In this document: positions 9,654 through 22,239 of the stretch, one piece after another
How positions within the stretch are numbered: the stretch's first letter is position 1
Layout: every line of letters begins with the position of its first letter
DNA from: Chara braunii
Lineage: Eukaryota > Streptophyta > Charophyceae > Charales > Characeae
DNA length: 48,247 nucleotides
NCBI GenBank assembly: GCA_003427395.1
Contig: BFEA01000471.1
Location: 29,276 to 77,522, forward strand
Reading direction: 5' to 3'
Made by a program: the position numbers and the translations under genes
Notes under the pieces: model-generated
Databases searched by the model: none
The model's input: only the letters and a program-made list of their open reading frames with translations
Told to the model about the DNA's origin: nothing

Positions 9654-11108
9654 AGTGTGGAGCTACTTGGGACCCAAATTGGGACCAAGTGAGTGGGGTT
9701 CGAGTCTGAAACAAGTATTGTAGCAGACATTTGGTGATCAGACTTGGAAATTGGTGGAGGGTGGATTGGTGATTGAGGTGATGTTATTCTTGGTGGGCGA
9801 GGTGCCGCTAGGACTGTCTTGGGACCACGTGGGACTTGAAAGTGGGAGCACCCTCCTCGAGGGCTATCTCGCGTCGGTCCTAGTGAGTGGCACCTGTGTT
9901 TGTGGTGACACCTGAAGGAGGGCACGGATTATCTTTTGTAAACGGCAACAACGTGAGTTGTGAGGCCGATCTCTTTGAAAGAATACTTGGCTTTCTTGAG
10001 TGAGCCGTTTCTACTTCACTCAAGGTCAGTTGCGACTCAGCTTCCCTTACACACCTGTGTGAATCCACACCTTGCATGACCTTGCTTGGATTCAGGGAAA
10101 ACGTAAAGTTAAGTGTGTGATGTCATGCATGTGGGAGGGGGCTGACTTTTGATTGGGGTATGGACAATTTTGGGTTGTTGCGTCCGTTTGGTTGTGCAGG
10201 TGGGTAAATGGATGCATGCAGGAAGGGATCAGCATTATGCTTGCTCAAGGAATGATGAGAATGTTCACTTCCCTTCCACTTTTACCCATATGCATGTCAA
10301 AAGAAGAATACAGTGAAAAAGGTGAACCAACGGGTGCCGAAAAAAATGAAATTCGTGGAAAAAGAAGATGAAGATAAGAGAATGATTTAGTATCTTCCCA
10401 ATGAGCAACCCATTCTATCCCGAACGACACCTTCTTTTTGTACCCGTCCAAAGAGATCTCAATGTTTATCTCTATCTTATTCTTCTTTCGTATAAGTCAA
10501 AACCCAATCGGAGTATAGGGAAATGTCTACACCTAGTAATTGGGGTTCCTTCTCTCTATGAGGCATCCGGGGCAGGGGTTCGTTGCTTTAGGAGTCAGTC
10601 CTGTCATTGACCCGGAGTGAACCGTCTGACGGGGGAATACCATGTCGGATCGTGGTGAAGTCAGCCCGACTTCTGAGATCTGAACAATGTGTTCGGACAA
10701 GGAGGAGAGGTATTCCAGACCACTTTCTAGAGGGTAGGGTGTCCTATGGTAAGTGTAGTCGTTACTCATACTTCTGAGTGGTGGATGACTGAATTTAACA
10801 CTTTTTTTTTGTGGTCGTCTTAGGCGCCACCATCGCATGGGGAACTGGCGTCAAAAATAGTCCAGTTCATGTTCAAATAGTGTTAAAGGAGTACAAGTAG
10901 GCACTACCTTCAAGGTAGGACTGTGACACAAGAATCACAGCGTGGAGGTTAAGAGAGTTAAGTATAGAGATTCATAAGTATAAATTTGATTTAGTGAAGT
11001 TATTATTTCGTTGTTCAAATGTTCACAGGAACAGTTATTATTTCGTTGTCTAGATGTCCACAACTATTGTTTCCTTTGATTATTCAACACGCGTGAGGCG
11101 GCTATAGA
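9654..11108. other. Anonymous region, no gene supported
   Basis: Mixed-composition DNA with many short ORFs on both strands and none with a recognised motif. If the LTR reading of 8510-9641 is right, this would be its leader or decayed internal region. A CTTAGGCGCC word near 10825 resembles the earlier GGCGCC motif. Confidence 0.4.
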
Positions 11109-12113
11109 ATGGATAGCAGTGCCGACACGATCATCGCCGACAGGATACGAAAAGGACGCTTGGTCTATAATCCGCTCAAATTTTTTGCAGAACAGGATGA
11201 ACCGCGGTTTTGGGATGGAAGTGTGAGGAACCCACCGTGGGATTATATTTTTTTAATAGAGCATGAATAACATATCGTACGGCTTAATCCATCCCGAGAT
11301 TTCGAAGACATGAACCTCGTCGTAATTCATGAAGCAAATCCCGTTAGAGAAGACATTCATGAGATTAGAGGAATGTTTCTCTATATTGTATTATGGTTGA
11401 ATGACCAACAATGACCATTCAGTCTCCTTCATCATGTGATACGGGTGCGAGCGAATAAATTTAATACATTTCGCTCTAAACGTTTTGACGTCACCGCGTT
11501 TGATGACAAGGCTTGTGAAATCTGGGAACGTCTCTTCTAACAGGCGACTCTCGGGTGTGCAGATGACTAGCTGACGACGGGATCTTACTCAGGCCAGATA
11601 TCTGCTGGTTTACGACACTATGGACGAGGAGCTGATCCGGCGCGCGGAGCGACTATTGGTGGTTCGAGATAAAGCGCCCACACGTTGGGTTGGTTTTGTT
11701 GGCTTGCTCAGGGATGGGCTATGATTTTTTCCTAACTCGCTCGCGGATATTTGTGTCAATGTGGCCCGACTTCCGGAAGACTTTCATGGATATACTTTAT
11801 ATTTTCATCGCGCGAGTAACCTCCAATCATTTCTCAGGTCATTGTGAGTGTTAAAATTACCCTGTCCAGAAAGCACTACGGCGTTATCCGAATTAAGGAC
11901 ACAACGACTAGGCACCTTTTTCGAATGCGACAGTCGTTTCGTGTCATAGTTTGGAGGTTAGTTTCGGGGATGGCGTCCATCTATGGTACGCGAACGGTTC
12001 GGGTCAAGCGGGATAGACGCATATTCACCTTAATTTGCGACGACGAAGAGCTCACACGACTTAACCGGATTGAGGCTGAGGCCCGCGATGACCGACAGTT
12101 CTATCATGGCTAG
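11109..12113 (+). pseudogene. Unrecognised decayed coding-like region
   Basis: From ATG 11109 one frame reads MDSSADTIIADRIRKG, then a Trp/Phe-rich stretch, a stop at 11268-11270, then continues in the same frame through stops at 11412-11414 and 11538-11540. A second frame from 11575 gives TMDEELIRRAERLLVVRDKA and runs, with one stop at 11722-11724, to 11847. A third frame (11844-12113) encodes a basic 89-residue peptide. The composition resembles protein, but runs of this length with stops can arise by chance. No family is recognised. It could be a relic of a mobile-element protein. Confidence 0.22.
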
Positions 12114-13699
12114 GCCGCCATTATGAGTTAGGTGCCCTAGAGAGTTGTCCTTATGGTAGGGTCACGTTTATGTGGCTCTAAAAAAAAAAAAAAAAAAAAA
12201 AATCATAGATAGGTCTAACCAGATGGATAGTATCTTAATTAACCCGATGATTACATTATCATGCTTATGCATTGAGGGGTAATCACATGCATTAAGACAC
12301 ATGTCAGAAGTAAATTGAAGATGATAGCGAAGTTTTGTCAAACCGATAGTTCAAACTTCAGTCAGGAACTAGATCACTTGTTAATCTGCATGGTAGCAGC
12401 GAAATTTACTTGCAGAAGCTATTCATGGCCAATTTCAGTAGGCATGATGTTAGGATGATCCGTCCTAGTCTTTTCTTCAATTGATAATCTTCCGTCTTGG
12501 AACGACAATATAAATGTTTTTTCAATCAAATAGCCAGAGAAGAATAACTTTGGCAAACCGACCCATCAAGTCAAAGACTTGATATCTAATCGTAGGGGTC
12601 TGCGGGATGTACAGTTGGCTCACCCGGCTAGAGCGGCGAAGGAGCGAAAAGACAGTCGCGGGATTGTTCTACGTCGTTCCCGAGTTGTCTCTTGGTTGTT
12701 TTGTTTAACTTCTGCGTGACATGGTCAGGAGGGCTCCCGTGCTTTTCAAAAAGGAGGGAGCCGATGCGCTCGACACCGCAACCCTGTGAATCAGGGGGTG
12801 AATTTTATCTTTTGGAAAAAATGTCATAATCTTTATGTCATCTCATAGGGAGCTCATAAATGCCTTAAGTTAAACAGACATCTGCATAGTCTCACAGTAG
12901 CCTGAGTTTATTGCGACACACCATTCACACACTATGATGCTAATCTTAAGACATGCGAGATGATGCTCAGCTAAAGAGTAGTTTTTTTGCATCACTAGTC
13001 TCCAACCCCGAGTGTTGGTTGCTGGTCGGCGTAACCTGGTCGTGGATCCACGACTCACGAAAGAGGTAAGGCTTGAGGGTTGTAGCCCCTCAAAGAGTTT
13101 TGTTCATGTAGGATGTCGGAGGGATAAGAGTCGAGTTTGTCGTTTTTTTGTCTTGATAGAAGTTTTATCAGGTCAGAGGGATAAGTGTCGAATTTGTCGT
13201 TTTTTTTGTCTTGGTAGAAGTTTTATGAGGAAAGATGACCTATTGTTATACAACCAACGAAGGAATTGTCGCTAAAATAACAACGTGACGGGTTGTAGAT
13301 CTGGCTCGATCAACCAGACTATGGGTCAAGATGGAGGCTTCACCCTCTTGTACTAGACTTCAAGGGAAGCATGTGATGAAAGTTTGTATTTTTTGGGATA
13401 TTTTGTGGAAGAGGCGATAGTATTTTATAAAAGGTCTCGGTTATGGCCCGCGTCCAAAATGGTGGTCTCGCACGTTGGTCATGACTAAAACAGAACACCC
13501 AATGATGAGCCAACAGTTGTCTAGGACAAAGGGAGAGTTTTATAACTGTGCGAATTATTTGTTGTTGTACAAATCAACTATCATGGAGTCCGAGGTTATG
13601 ACAAGGGAGACCTATATTGAAACCATGACATAAAGTAGTTGTGTCAGATTCTAATTGATAGAATCCTCGAAACGGAGTCAGTCGGCCAATTGGATTGGA
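12114..13699. other. Anonymous region with short tandem duplication
   Basis: No gene recognised. An A tract lies at 12180-12202. A direct repeat of about 67 bp occurs at about 13119-13228: GAGGGATAAG, GTTTGTCGTTTTTTT and TAGAAGTTTTAT appear twice in order. Confidence 0.6.
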
Positions 13700-14197
13700 T
13701 TATTTTTCATCAGCATTTGAATTATAGTTGAATTGGTAGTCTTTTTTATTCTTCGGAACGACGGGGACATCGCTTAATATGGTCCGGTAAATTGTTGGTT
13801 TGAATACCCTTACACAGGTATCCGCCATGAATTTTGCAAATAATAGAAGAGTTGATTCAAAATTTTGAATACACTGCGCGAGTCGTGGTTGTGTTTCAAT
13901 GACGCTGACTAATGGTTGATAAGTAAAAAGCATGTCGGCGCGGAGATTTGAGGTGCGTGTGATGTTTCTTATTGATATTATAGAGGTTGCGTTTCCGCCA
14001 ACCAATTTTTTATTTTTGATTAAAACTAGGAAGATATTCTCTTTCTGTTGAAGTGACCATGGTGCGTGTGCACTCATACGGAAGACGTCATAGGCAGTAG
14101 TGTTGCCTTTGGGTAGTAGTTGGCGTATGCAGGGGAATATAACACGGACAGCCTGAGGGCCTCCATGCGGTATATGCGGGAGTTTGGCGGTCGTAGA
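13700..14197 (-). other. Open frame of 165 codons, coding status doubtful
   Basis: The minus-strand frame is open from just after a TAA (14198-14200) to a stop at 13700. The first ATG is at 14077 and would give 125 residues. The text has mixed hydrophobic and charged residues with a Lys/Asn-rich C-terminus (VPKNKKDYQFNYN) and no recognised motif. One or two runs of this length are expected by chance in a window this size, so it is only a candidate. Confidence 0.18.
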
Positions 14198-14200
14198 TTA

Positions 14201-17200
14201 GTCGGTTGGCCGAAGGAGTGATCTTGGAGTGTTTTAGCAAATTCGTATACGCAGCGGTACTCGTTTATATGAATATCCGGTAGTACTTAGTCTCAGCCAT
14301 GGGCCTAGCAGTATTGGTTATAACATTTTTATCTAGGAGATTCAAGGATCGAGGTCAGCGGGCGACAACGCAGGAGTATTGAAGCAGCGTGAAGAGGTTG
14401 AAGGCTTAGAAGCTCGGAGGGGCTATCATTTTTTGTCACGGTTTTACCATAGGTAGTGCTCGAGGATGTGATAGGTGGGACTAAGAGGGAGCCGGAGGTT
14501 TTTTCCCTCCGTTCGTTCTCATTTTTTTTATTGATTTTATTCTATTTTATTTTTCGGTCGATTCTTTCTGGTCCCGTTTCCTTCCAGGACTGATATTGGT
14601 TTCAGGTGTTGGGTCCGAGACAGGTGTCGGAACTGATGGGTGCGGTTTAGTCGGCATACAGATGAGCTCTTGAAATACAGACTAACATTTAAATCCATAA
14701 ATGATAAGATGAAGCTACTTTCAACGGCCTAATCACTATATGAGTTTTTGCTCGACTAGATAATAAAGATTGCAAAAAAGCGAAATAAAAGTAACGACCA
14801 GGCTCGAAGCGAACATAACTCTCTTTTTGACAAATCAAAATAACGAAATTCTTGAGTGACTATATTCTAGTAATTCAAAATTATCTGGGGCATGCCTGTT
14901 CGGTAGGCCTATCCCAAGCCCGTGCCACCGGGCTTGGTCCATCGGGACATCCATTAAAGTTGAAACGGTACAAAGAAGGTTATCATGGCCTCAACGTATT
15001 CTGGGATACTGGCGAAGTCCCTTTATCCTGTTCGTCTTGAAACGTTGACCGAGGAAGTTCAACGTACATGCGAAGTTCAACGTACATGCGAATCGGTGAG
15101 TGATTTAACCCACGAGGTGGAAGAAACCTCAGTGGCGGGAACCTTCTGTGGGTGCACCGCCCGCTAATCACGACCTGCTGTAAGAGGTTTGAGTGTGAGT
15201 ATGTTATTGGGACCCCTAAAATTGTGAACTATCCCCGAGCGGGGCGAGGGCCAGCGGGCACCAGGGGGAAGCCACAGTGTGTGGCTGTTCACTTGGAACC
15301 CTTCTCCACTTCGGTCTTCAAAGTTGTCATTTGAATATTTGCTACTACCACCAAGATCTGCACCGGGGCCAGCCTCACTTAGGCTCAAGTTGCAGGCTTC
15401 GCAGCAGGCCCGCGCCCTCCTACTCGGCGAGGAGTAGCAGTCGCCACGACTGTTGGGCATAGGTCGCGCGCCTCAACGTCATCTACTTACAGGCTAACCG
15501 ATTCAATAGGTGAGTTGTGGCACAATTTTTAGCGGATTTTAACTTCCATAACCAACCGTCCTGCTGTCTGTATCGATCATCACCCCGTGTGGTGTCTAGG
15601 TTAGTGCTCAGCTTGGCACCGACCAGAAACACGAAGAAGGTGGAGAGAAGGAAGTTAAACATAGAAGATGAGGAGATAGAGTAAAGGTGGGGTGACCGTG
15701 GACGCGAATCCATGCCAAGTACATTCAGTAACGGGAACGAAGATGATAAAGGCAGTTTTAGTCGGGCGGAGCAAGGAAGTTGAAGCCCGACTGTTTTCGA
15801 ATGAAAGCGAGTGAGGCTAAGCACCAGAGTGGAGATCTAAGTCGGACGATCCCAATGGTGAAGCTATATTGGTGGAAAAAGGAACGGACGGAGGGCTGGA
15901 AGAAAGAGGAATGTCGGAAAAAAGTCGATGAGGATAGAAGGCGATAGGGGAAGATGATACATCTCTCTCTTCTCTCGATAAAAATGGGCGAAAGGACTTG
16001 CTAATCAAGGGTTTTCGGGGATGGCAACCCCGAATCTGTCGTTAGATTGGTCCGAAGGTTAGTGGAGAGGGATGTAGATAGAGAATGGTGTGCGCGAGGT
16101 TATCGAAAAAGTGGTTATGGCGAATGTATCGTCCCCTGTTCCTGCGGAAGATTCATTCTCATTTTTTTACATTTAGTGAGTAGTGCAGCGTCATCGTCAC
16201 AGTTATGAGCTCCAGCTCATTAGCGCCATCGTTCATCGTCGTGATCGTGATACTTTTTTATGCCATTGTGTTCATCGTGTTCTCCTTTAGTATCATGATT
16301 GTGGTGTCCTTCTTCGGCATTAACATCGTCTGGCTCGTATTCATGAGCGTGTGTCTTATGATTGGGCTCAGCGTGATCCTCATCGGATGTTAGTTGTTAT
16401 TTTCATGGTCGTTCCTTTGGTGTCGACAGTGCTCGTCTCTGTGGTTGTAAGACTGTCATCATGAACGTGTTCCTCGGTGCAATCCCGATCTTGCTTATCG
16501 TAGTTGTTGATTCAGGTTGGGTGCAACCCCTAGTGTTCATTACCTTGATTGTGAGTAATCGGTCTTTCAGTAAGGCTGCACTACTTAGTGCCTAAATGTG
16601 GTTGACATTCTTTTTTCATATTTTTGTTAGATTGAGATGATTTTCCTGGTGGCACAGTTCGTCGTCATATTAGTCATCCCTCCCACCTCGGTAAATGTTA
16701 TTTGCATCTCGGTCACTTCAGTGACCTCTATTTTGGCCGTTCATCTTAACGCAGTGGCCATCATCGAAGATTTGATCTAAGCTTTTGTCACATGTGTTGA
16801 TTCTTGTTGTTGCGCTCATCATTGGGAGTACCAAACGCAAAGAGATAAGTTAAAGAAAGAGGGAGAAGTACGTATCTGGTCACAGCGATCATTTGCACAG
16901 ACGATACGTCTACGTGTGTGGTCTTGGTGATGGTCTACATACCAACATCTTCATGCACTTTGGTCTGTGCTATAGCCCGACTATTGTTCAAAATCGTCTT
17001 CTCAACCACACTGCTATCTCACTTCGGAGGGGCTATAGACTGTGTTTTGGAGTCGAGACCAGTGTGTTTTGGATCGCAGGTCGTATAGACTAACTCTGAA
17101 TTGTTGTTGTTGCTGACTTTGGGGACTGGTTGTGTTGCTTGAGACTGGTACTACTATGATAAGAAGATATCTTGGTAGTGAGGAACGCACTGCTATTGTA

Positions 17201-17909
17201 CGTAATCGTTGTGCACGACTATAGTGCGCACAACGTTTTGCTAATTTTTGTTGCGATTCACCGGCGTCTCGGATAGAGCAAGAAGTGACTTGGAGAAGTA
17301 GTCAGGATCTGCGAAGGGGGTCTCTATCACGATTTGGAGGTTTGTTAGAGTAAGGTTACTCTGCGTTTTGACAATGGATCGACCATCCTTACGGCGTTTT
17401 CCGGCCATCATTACATGACCCTCAAACGTACTGAGATTTCAACGCCTTCTCATGCGAGTCCGAGTGCACCTCCCTTATATCTAAGAGGCTTAACAATTAT
17501 TTTTTTTATCTTCTTACTCTCAGTATAGTTTGACTGGTTAAGAGAGGAAGGCGGCAACAGATTCAACCCGTAATCCGTGCAAAGGCCTTTGTGGGAGGTT
17601 CGCCCCATTGATTGTGGAGCTCTGCTAGAGCCCGGGCGAGGTTTAGGAGGCAAAGGACAATCAGATATACCATTTTCGGCCCTATGTATGCCCCTATTAT
17701 TATATCTCTCTAGTTTTATATGTGAGATATGCATGTGTTCCTTTATGGATTTTGTTTTTTTTTTAGAGCTTAATCAAATTAATTGGAAGGAACGCATACG
17801 TAAATTTCAATTTCTTTGTATTTTGAGTCAAAACAAATTAAGGGATGAATTGAGGGAAGGTGGGAAGAAGACAGTATTGCATGTGTCTGGACGGGTCTTA
17901 AAGGTTGCG
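14201..17909. other. Anonymous region, no gene supported
   Basis: Contains a perfect 9-bp GC-rich hairpin at 14914-14937 (CCAAGCCCG and its complement, loop of 6) and an 18-base direct duplication near 15055-15088 around TTCAACGTACATGCGAA. A stretch at about 16200-16800 is rich in ATCGTG/TCATCG-like words and gives a short hydrophobic ORF (16205-16393), which looks like decayed low-complexity sequence. No RNA gene or recognised protein is seen. Confidence 0.45.
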
Positions 17910-18651
17910 CATTGTTTTTAAGTTGAATGACCTAGTGCTATGTTTATTGATTTTTTTTCGAAAGACCAGTCATTGTTTTTAAGTTGAATGGTCTGGTTGT
18001 TGTGTTTATTTCTGAGGGTTTGCCTCACAGATTTTTTAGACCAATCATTGTTTCTAAGTTGAATGGGTTGGTCTATCTGTTTCTTTTGGGGTTTCTGACT
18101 GATGTTTGACATTGTTTCCAAGACGAATGGTTCAACCTCACGTTTTTGTATGACTTGGGATAAACTGGACATTGTTTTCAAGTCGAATGATTAAGTCTCT
18201 TGTTTCATTATGAGGGAGGATTTTGACAAAGGGCTTAGCATTATTTCCAAGTCGAATGGTTAGCCTAAAACCACAACCTAAGTATAAATGAGTATAACTG
18301 AAAGTAATTTTATATATATTTGCATGTGAAAGGCAGTTTGACATTATTTCCAAGTCGAATGGTTCAACTTAAGTCATATCATTAAAAAGAGATAAAAAGT
18401 CAAGAATATAATTGGAAGTCGGTTGGGCTAGTTCAGCATTGTTTCTAAGTTAAATGGCTCAGTCCCCTTCCCATATTTTGAAAACAAGTCAGAGAGTTAT
18501 TAAACTTTAATATTTAAATAGTTCAGGGCGACTGGACGTTTTTTCTAAACTAAATGGTTTAGTCATATGCCCAAATAAGAAAGAAGTAGTTGTGTAATAT
18601 GTTCGTATACAATCTAAGGCATGTCAGGCATTGTTTCGACGTTGAATGGTC
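17910..18651 (+). repeat. Ten-copy array of a 22-bp core in stem-loop context
   Basis: The core, consensus CATTGTTTYYAAGTYGAATG, starts at 17910, 17971, 18044, 18110, 18170, 18239, 18342, 18437, 18537 and 18629. Intervals are 60-73 bp for the first five and then 92-103 bp. CATT and AATG inside the core are complementary. In most copies the flanks outside the core are also partly complementary, but with different bases: AGACCAA/TTGGTCT at 18044, GGCTTAG/TTAGCC at 18239, TTTGAC/GTTCAA at 18342, TTCAGC/GCTCAG at 18437. There is no long open frame. It is not a CRISPR array: spacers are uneven, cores diverge and the host is a eukaryote. Confidence 0.85.
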
Positions 18652-18705
18652 GAGCGTCATGTCATATGTAAGATGGGTATAAGAGTTAATCATTTGAAGG
18701 TTCAG

Positions 18706-18774
18706 TGAACTATCTTATGAGAAAACAACTTGGGGTTTACCTCAAATGAACTATCTTATAAGAAAACAACTTGG
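18706..18774 (+). repeat. 28-bp direct repeat, two copies
   Basis: TGAACTATCTTAT followed by AAGAAAACAACTTGG-type text occurs at 18706-18733 and 18747-18774 with one difference. It sits between the two larger arrays. Confidence 0.9.
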
Positions 18775-18989
18775 ATTTTTTTATGAGAGTACTTACCTAT
18801 TGTGGTATGGACTTGCATGGAGCTCAGTGTGAGTTTTACTTGTTGTAAGCTTTAGATTTGATAGGTAGTTGTTTTTTATGCTTGTCATGTATTGGAGATG
18901 TAGGAGTTAGTTTAATTTCTTCATTGTCTTAGTTAAGTTTATTTTCCTTAGTTCAAATTTAATATTTTTTATGTTAAGTTTATCTTTCA

Positions 18990-19660
18990 TACTTGATTTT
19001 GTATAAATTTTGAAAAGCTACTTTCGCTAATAGAAAATCTACTCAAATGTTTACAAAACCAAGGCATTAGTCAAATTTTGGCTTTTCAAAGTTCAACTTT
19101 TGTCTGAGTTTTATATCTGGATTAGTAGAAATTTGAAAAGTCTTTCTTTTTGGGAGAAAATGCTTTCCAATTTTTACTTATTCAGATAGTTAGACGAAAT
19201 TTAACTTTATGAAGTCAAAATAATTTTTTCAGGTTTATATTTGACTTTGTGCAAATTTTGAAATAACACTTCTTTAGAGGAAGTGTTGCCCAAATTTCTA
19301 CAAATATAAAGAGTTAGTCGAATTTTGTATTTGCAAAAACGCAAGTTTTATTTCAAATTTATATCTAACTTAGAGTCTACTTCTCTAAGGGAGATGATAC
19401 CCAGTTTTTTGCTAATTCGGAGATTTAGACAAAATTTGACTCTCTAGAGTTAAGGATTGTTTCACACTTCATATTCAAACGAGTAGAAATTTTGAAAAGA
19501 TACTTTCTCTATATTGAATGCTGCCGAATTTTTCCTTGTTTTAGGAGTTAGATTATATATTGATAAGAATGAGTCTTGCGACCCACCTTATACAAGGGAG
19601 ATGTTGTCAAAATCTTCATTTTTTTTGGCATTTGCTTAGAGGTAGATTCAAATTTAGTTA
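18990..19660 (+). repeat. Diverged tandem array, unit about 123 bp
   Basis: About six copies. AAATTTTGAAAA-like blocks begin near 19005, 19128, 19253 and 19488, with the fourth copy internally shortened near 19371 and a partial copy at about 19580-19660. GTTAG-type blocks follow at about 19056, 19187, 19312, 19423 and 19543. Each unit carries a small central inverted repeat, clearest at 19266-19288 (AACACTTC and GAAGTGTT). The array lies directly right of the hairpin array. Confidence 0.75.
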
Positions 19661-22239
19661 TTGGAAGGATTGAAGTGAAGTGTGATATGGAGGTTTATTC
19701 TCCACACACTTATAGTTTAGTTTTGTGAATTGGTTTATCTTGTGTTATAAGTTTTTTTTTCCGCTATTTTCGATTCAAGATCTGACTAGTTTCATTGTGA
19801 TCCTACGAGGATCATCACCTGTTACCCTTTGATAACATGTCGGTTGCCGATTTGTTGGTTTACGACTCAACTCTAACTCATTCTCGACACTCAATCTAAC
19901 GTTATTAGCCAGTGTGGTTTGAATTGTTTTCTTTGGGTTTTTATCCGGACTTTCATTAAATTGTTATTTAAAAAGGTACTAAGTATTTTATTGTGGAAGG
20001 TTAGGCAAAGGTTGGGGTTTGTGTGGTTCAGGCGAGGGGTATGAGTGCAGAGAGAGATTGAAGTTAACCACGTGTAATGCGTGGTTTATGGATATTGAAT
20101 CCTTGATGTGACTGCAGGTATGTTTTGTGAGGGAAAGTTCAAATTTGACTTTGCGTGCAATCATAAGTATATTTTTGAAGGGAGTCGCATTATGATTGTG
20201 AGAGTGTTCGCCAAAGTTTTTTCTCTAATCCTCTTTATTTATATGTGGTATGTTTGCATGGTTTATTGTGAACGGGCGTGTTGGTCAAATAGACTTGTAT
20301 TGAAAGAAAAAAAAATGATTTTTTTTCCCCCTATCAATTATTTTTTAGAGTTTCTTTAATTGAACGTTAAAGTTTGTAGCAACTGTCAAAGTCAAACCCC
20401 GCGACATGTTTTCAAACCTAAGATGATGGAACCCCACTTTCATTGATATAGGTATCCAACTGCTACAAAGGGTCGAGGTTCACCTACCACTCATCACCGA
20501 AGGGTGCAGAAGGGGGTAGGACTCACAACCGCCTTGACGGTTGTCTTACGTCGAGAGATTAATACGTCCATGCATGTGTCGGCCAACACTTGATCGTTGA
20601 AAGCGATCCTCGAGACCATTGAGAATCACATGATTGTTGATGTATGGCTAGTCGATATAACAAAGCCTACGTCCTTGTGGTATTTTTTCAATTATCATGT
20701 GCGACGACCAATTACTTCTTGTATGCTAAAAGTTATGGGTTGGATACAAAAAAGACTAGACGTGTTGTGTGAGTAACTAAATTTTGTTGTTTCGGCGTGG
20801 TGTAATGCGTGGTTAAATGGATCGTCCTAGTCGACCGGCGTCGAGTTACGCTTGGGACATCAGCCCCCTAGTGCGTCGGCTCACGTATTGGTCCGATAGA
20901 GGCGTTCAACCTCATGTTCCCCTTATGCTACAACGTACAAGAAACACCCTCATATGGGTCACCTCTGCGATTGCAACTAAGTAACTTTTGCACGTGGCTC
21001 GGTAGCTCAGCGGGGATACGGGGGTCTGAGGGTGGTGACAGCCCCTTGGGCGGAGGTAAGTTGTACCTCGCGTGACCCTATCTTGTCATAGGGGTGGAGA
21101 GAGCTATGGCTGACGCACTCGGAGCAGGAAAAGTTCCACAACGATACCTCCACAAATCTTGTGTGACGTGGTCCAGAGGGTCCCCCTACGTGACCGGTGC
21201 ACTCAACACTGCAAAGGGGACCCTCTTTGCTGCGTCACGTATGATTCAACATTGTTCAAAAAAATACGAGGAGCTTCGTCACTTCGGCCGAGTGTGGAAA
21301 CTATATCTGTTACGAGCTTTTGCGGCATCATAAGATCCCGCGAGGTACGACTTACCTCTACTGAAGAAGTCACCATCCTTAGGTAGGTGTATTTTCATCG
21401 AGTCACTGATTTACATGCGAAGACTTTTATGTGGAATTGCAGAGGTGGACTAGTTGAGGGTGTTTCCTGTTCGTTGTAGCATAGGGGGTACGTGCTATTA
21501 ACGTCTGAATCAAATCCACATGTGAAACGTCACGTGGGGCGTTGATCTCTTATGCTCGACCTAATTTCGGTCGGTTAGGACATCCAAACTTAACCACGTG
21601 ATTTGAAATATAAAATACAACACTCACTTTAATCACACGCATGTGCTTAGTCCCTTTCTAAAATTCATACTCATAACTCACAGTTCACGCGGACGGACAT
21701 ATATGTTGAACTTATAAATATGCAAGCAATCATGTTAACACATACGCTCCCTTTAAAACTCAAAGTTTGATAGAAATGATAAAGAGAAGAATCTCATCGG
21801 GCAAGAGGATTGTGTGGTATCTAATTGTCATTCTCACTATTCCCAAAATGTGTTTTGTTTCCTAAAATGTGTTTTGTCTGTCATCTCCACATTCATTCAG
21901 TCCAACGACATGAAAGTCGCATGAAATTCCAACAACAAACATGTACAACGCATACACACATGCAAATCAAAGTTATCTTGTACTATCATGGTCTATCTTA
22001 TCATTCTCTGTAACTCACACCCCCTTAAAACACACAACTTGAAGGTTCAAACCCTTGTAGAAACTTTCTACAAAAAATACTTTATTTATTTGGATAACCA
22101 TTAAAAAATACCAGGTGAAAATCCAAGAGAAAATACAGTAACCAAAGTGTAAGGGTTTTTAAATTATGTCACTAAACGAAAAGCAACGCGTTACTTGTGA
22201 GTTAAATGGGGATTATGTATGTCATGCAATCTTTTATCA
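19661..22239. other. Anonymous AT-rich region, no gene supported
   Basis: No recognised protein or RNA gene. Small words recur, such as TAATGCGTGGTT at about 20075 and 20805. The ORFs at 20108-20359 and 21094-21386 show no family motif. Confidence 0.45.

Noticed and set aside
16205-16393. 62-residue hydrophobic protein, possible membrane peptide
   Set aside because: The DNA is made of ATCGTG/TCATCG-like words. Hydrophobicity follows from base composition and there is no gene context.
17910-18651. CRISPR array
   Set aside because: Repeats separated by unique sequence invite the call, but cores diverge strongly, spacers vary from about 38 to 81 bases, no cas genes exist, and the host is eukaryotic.
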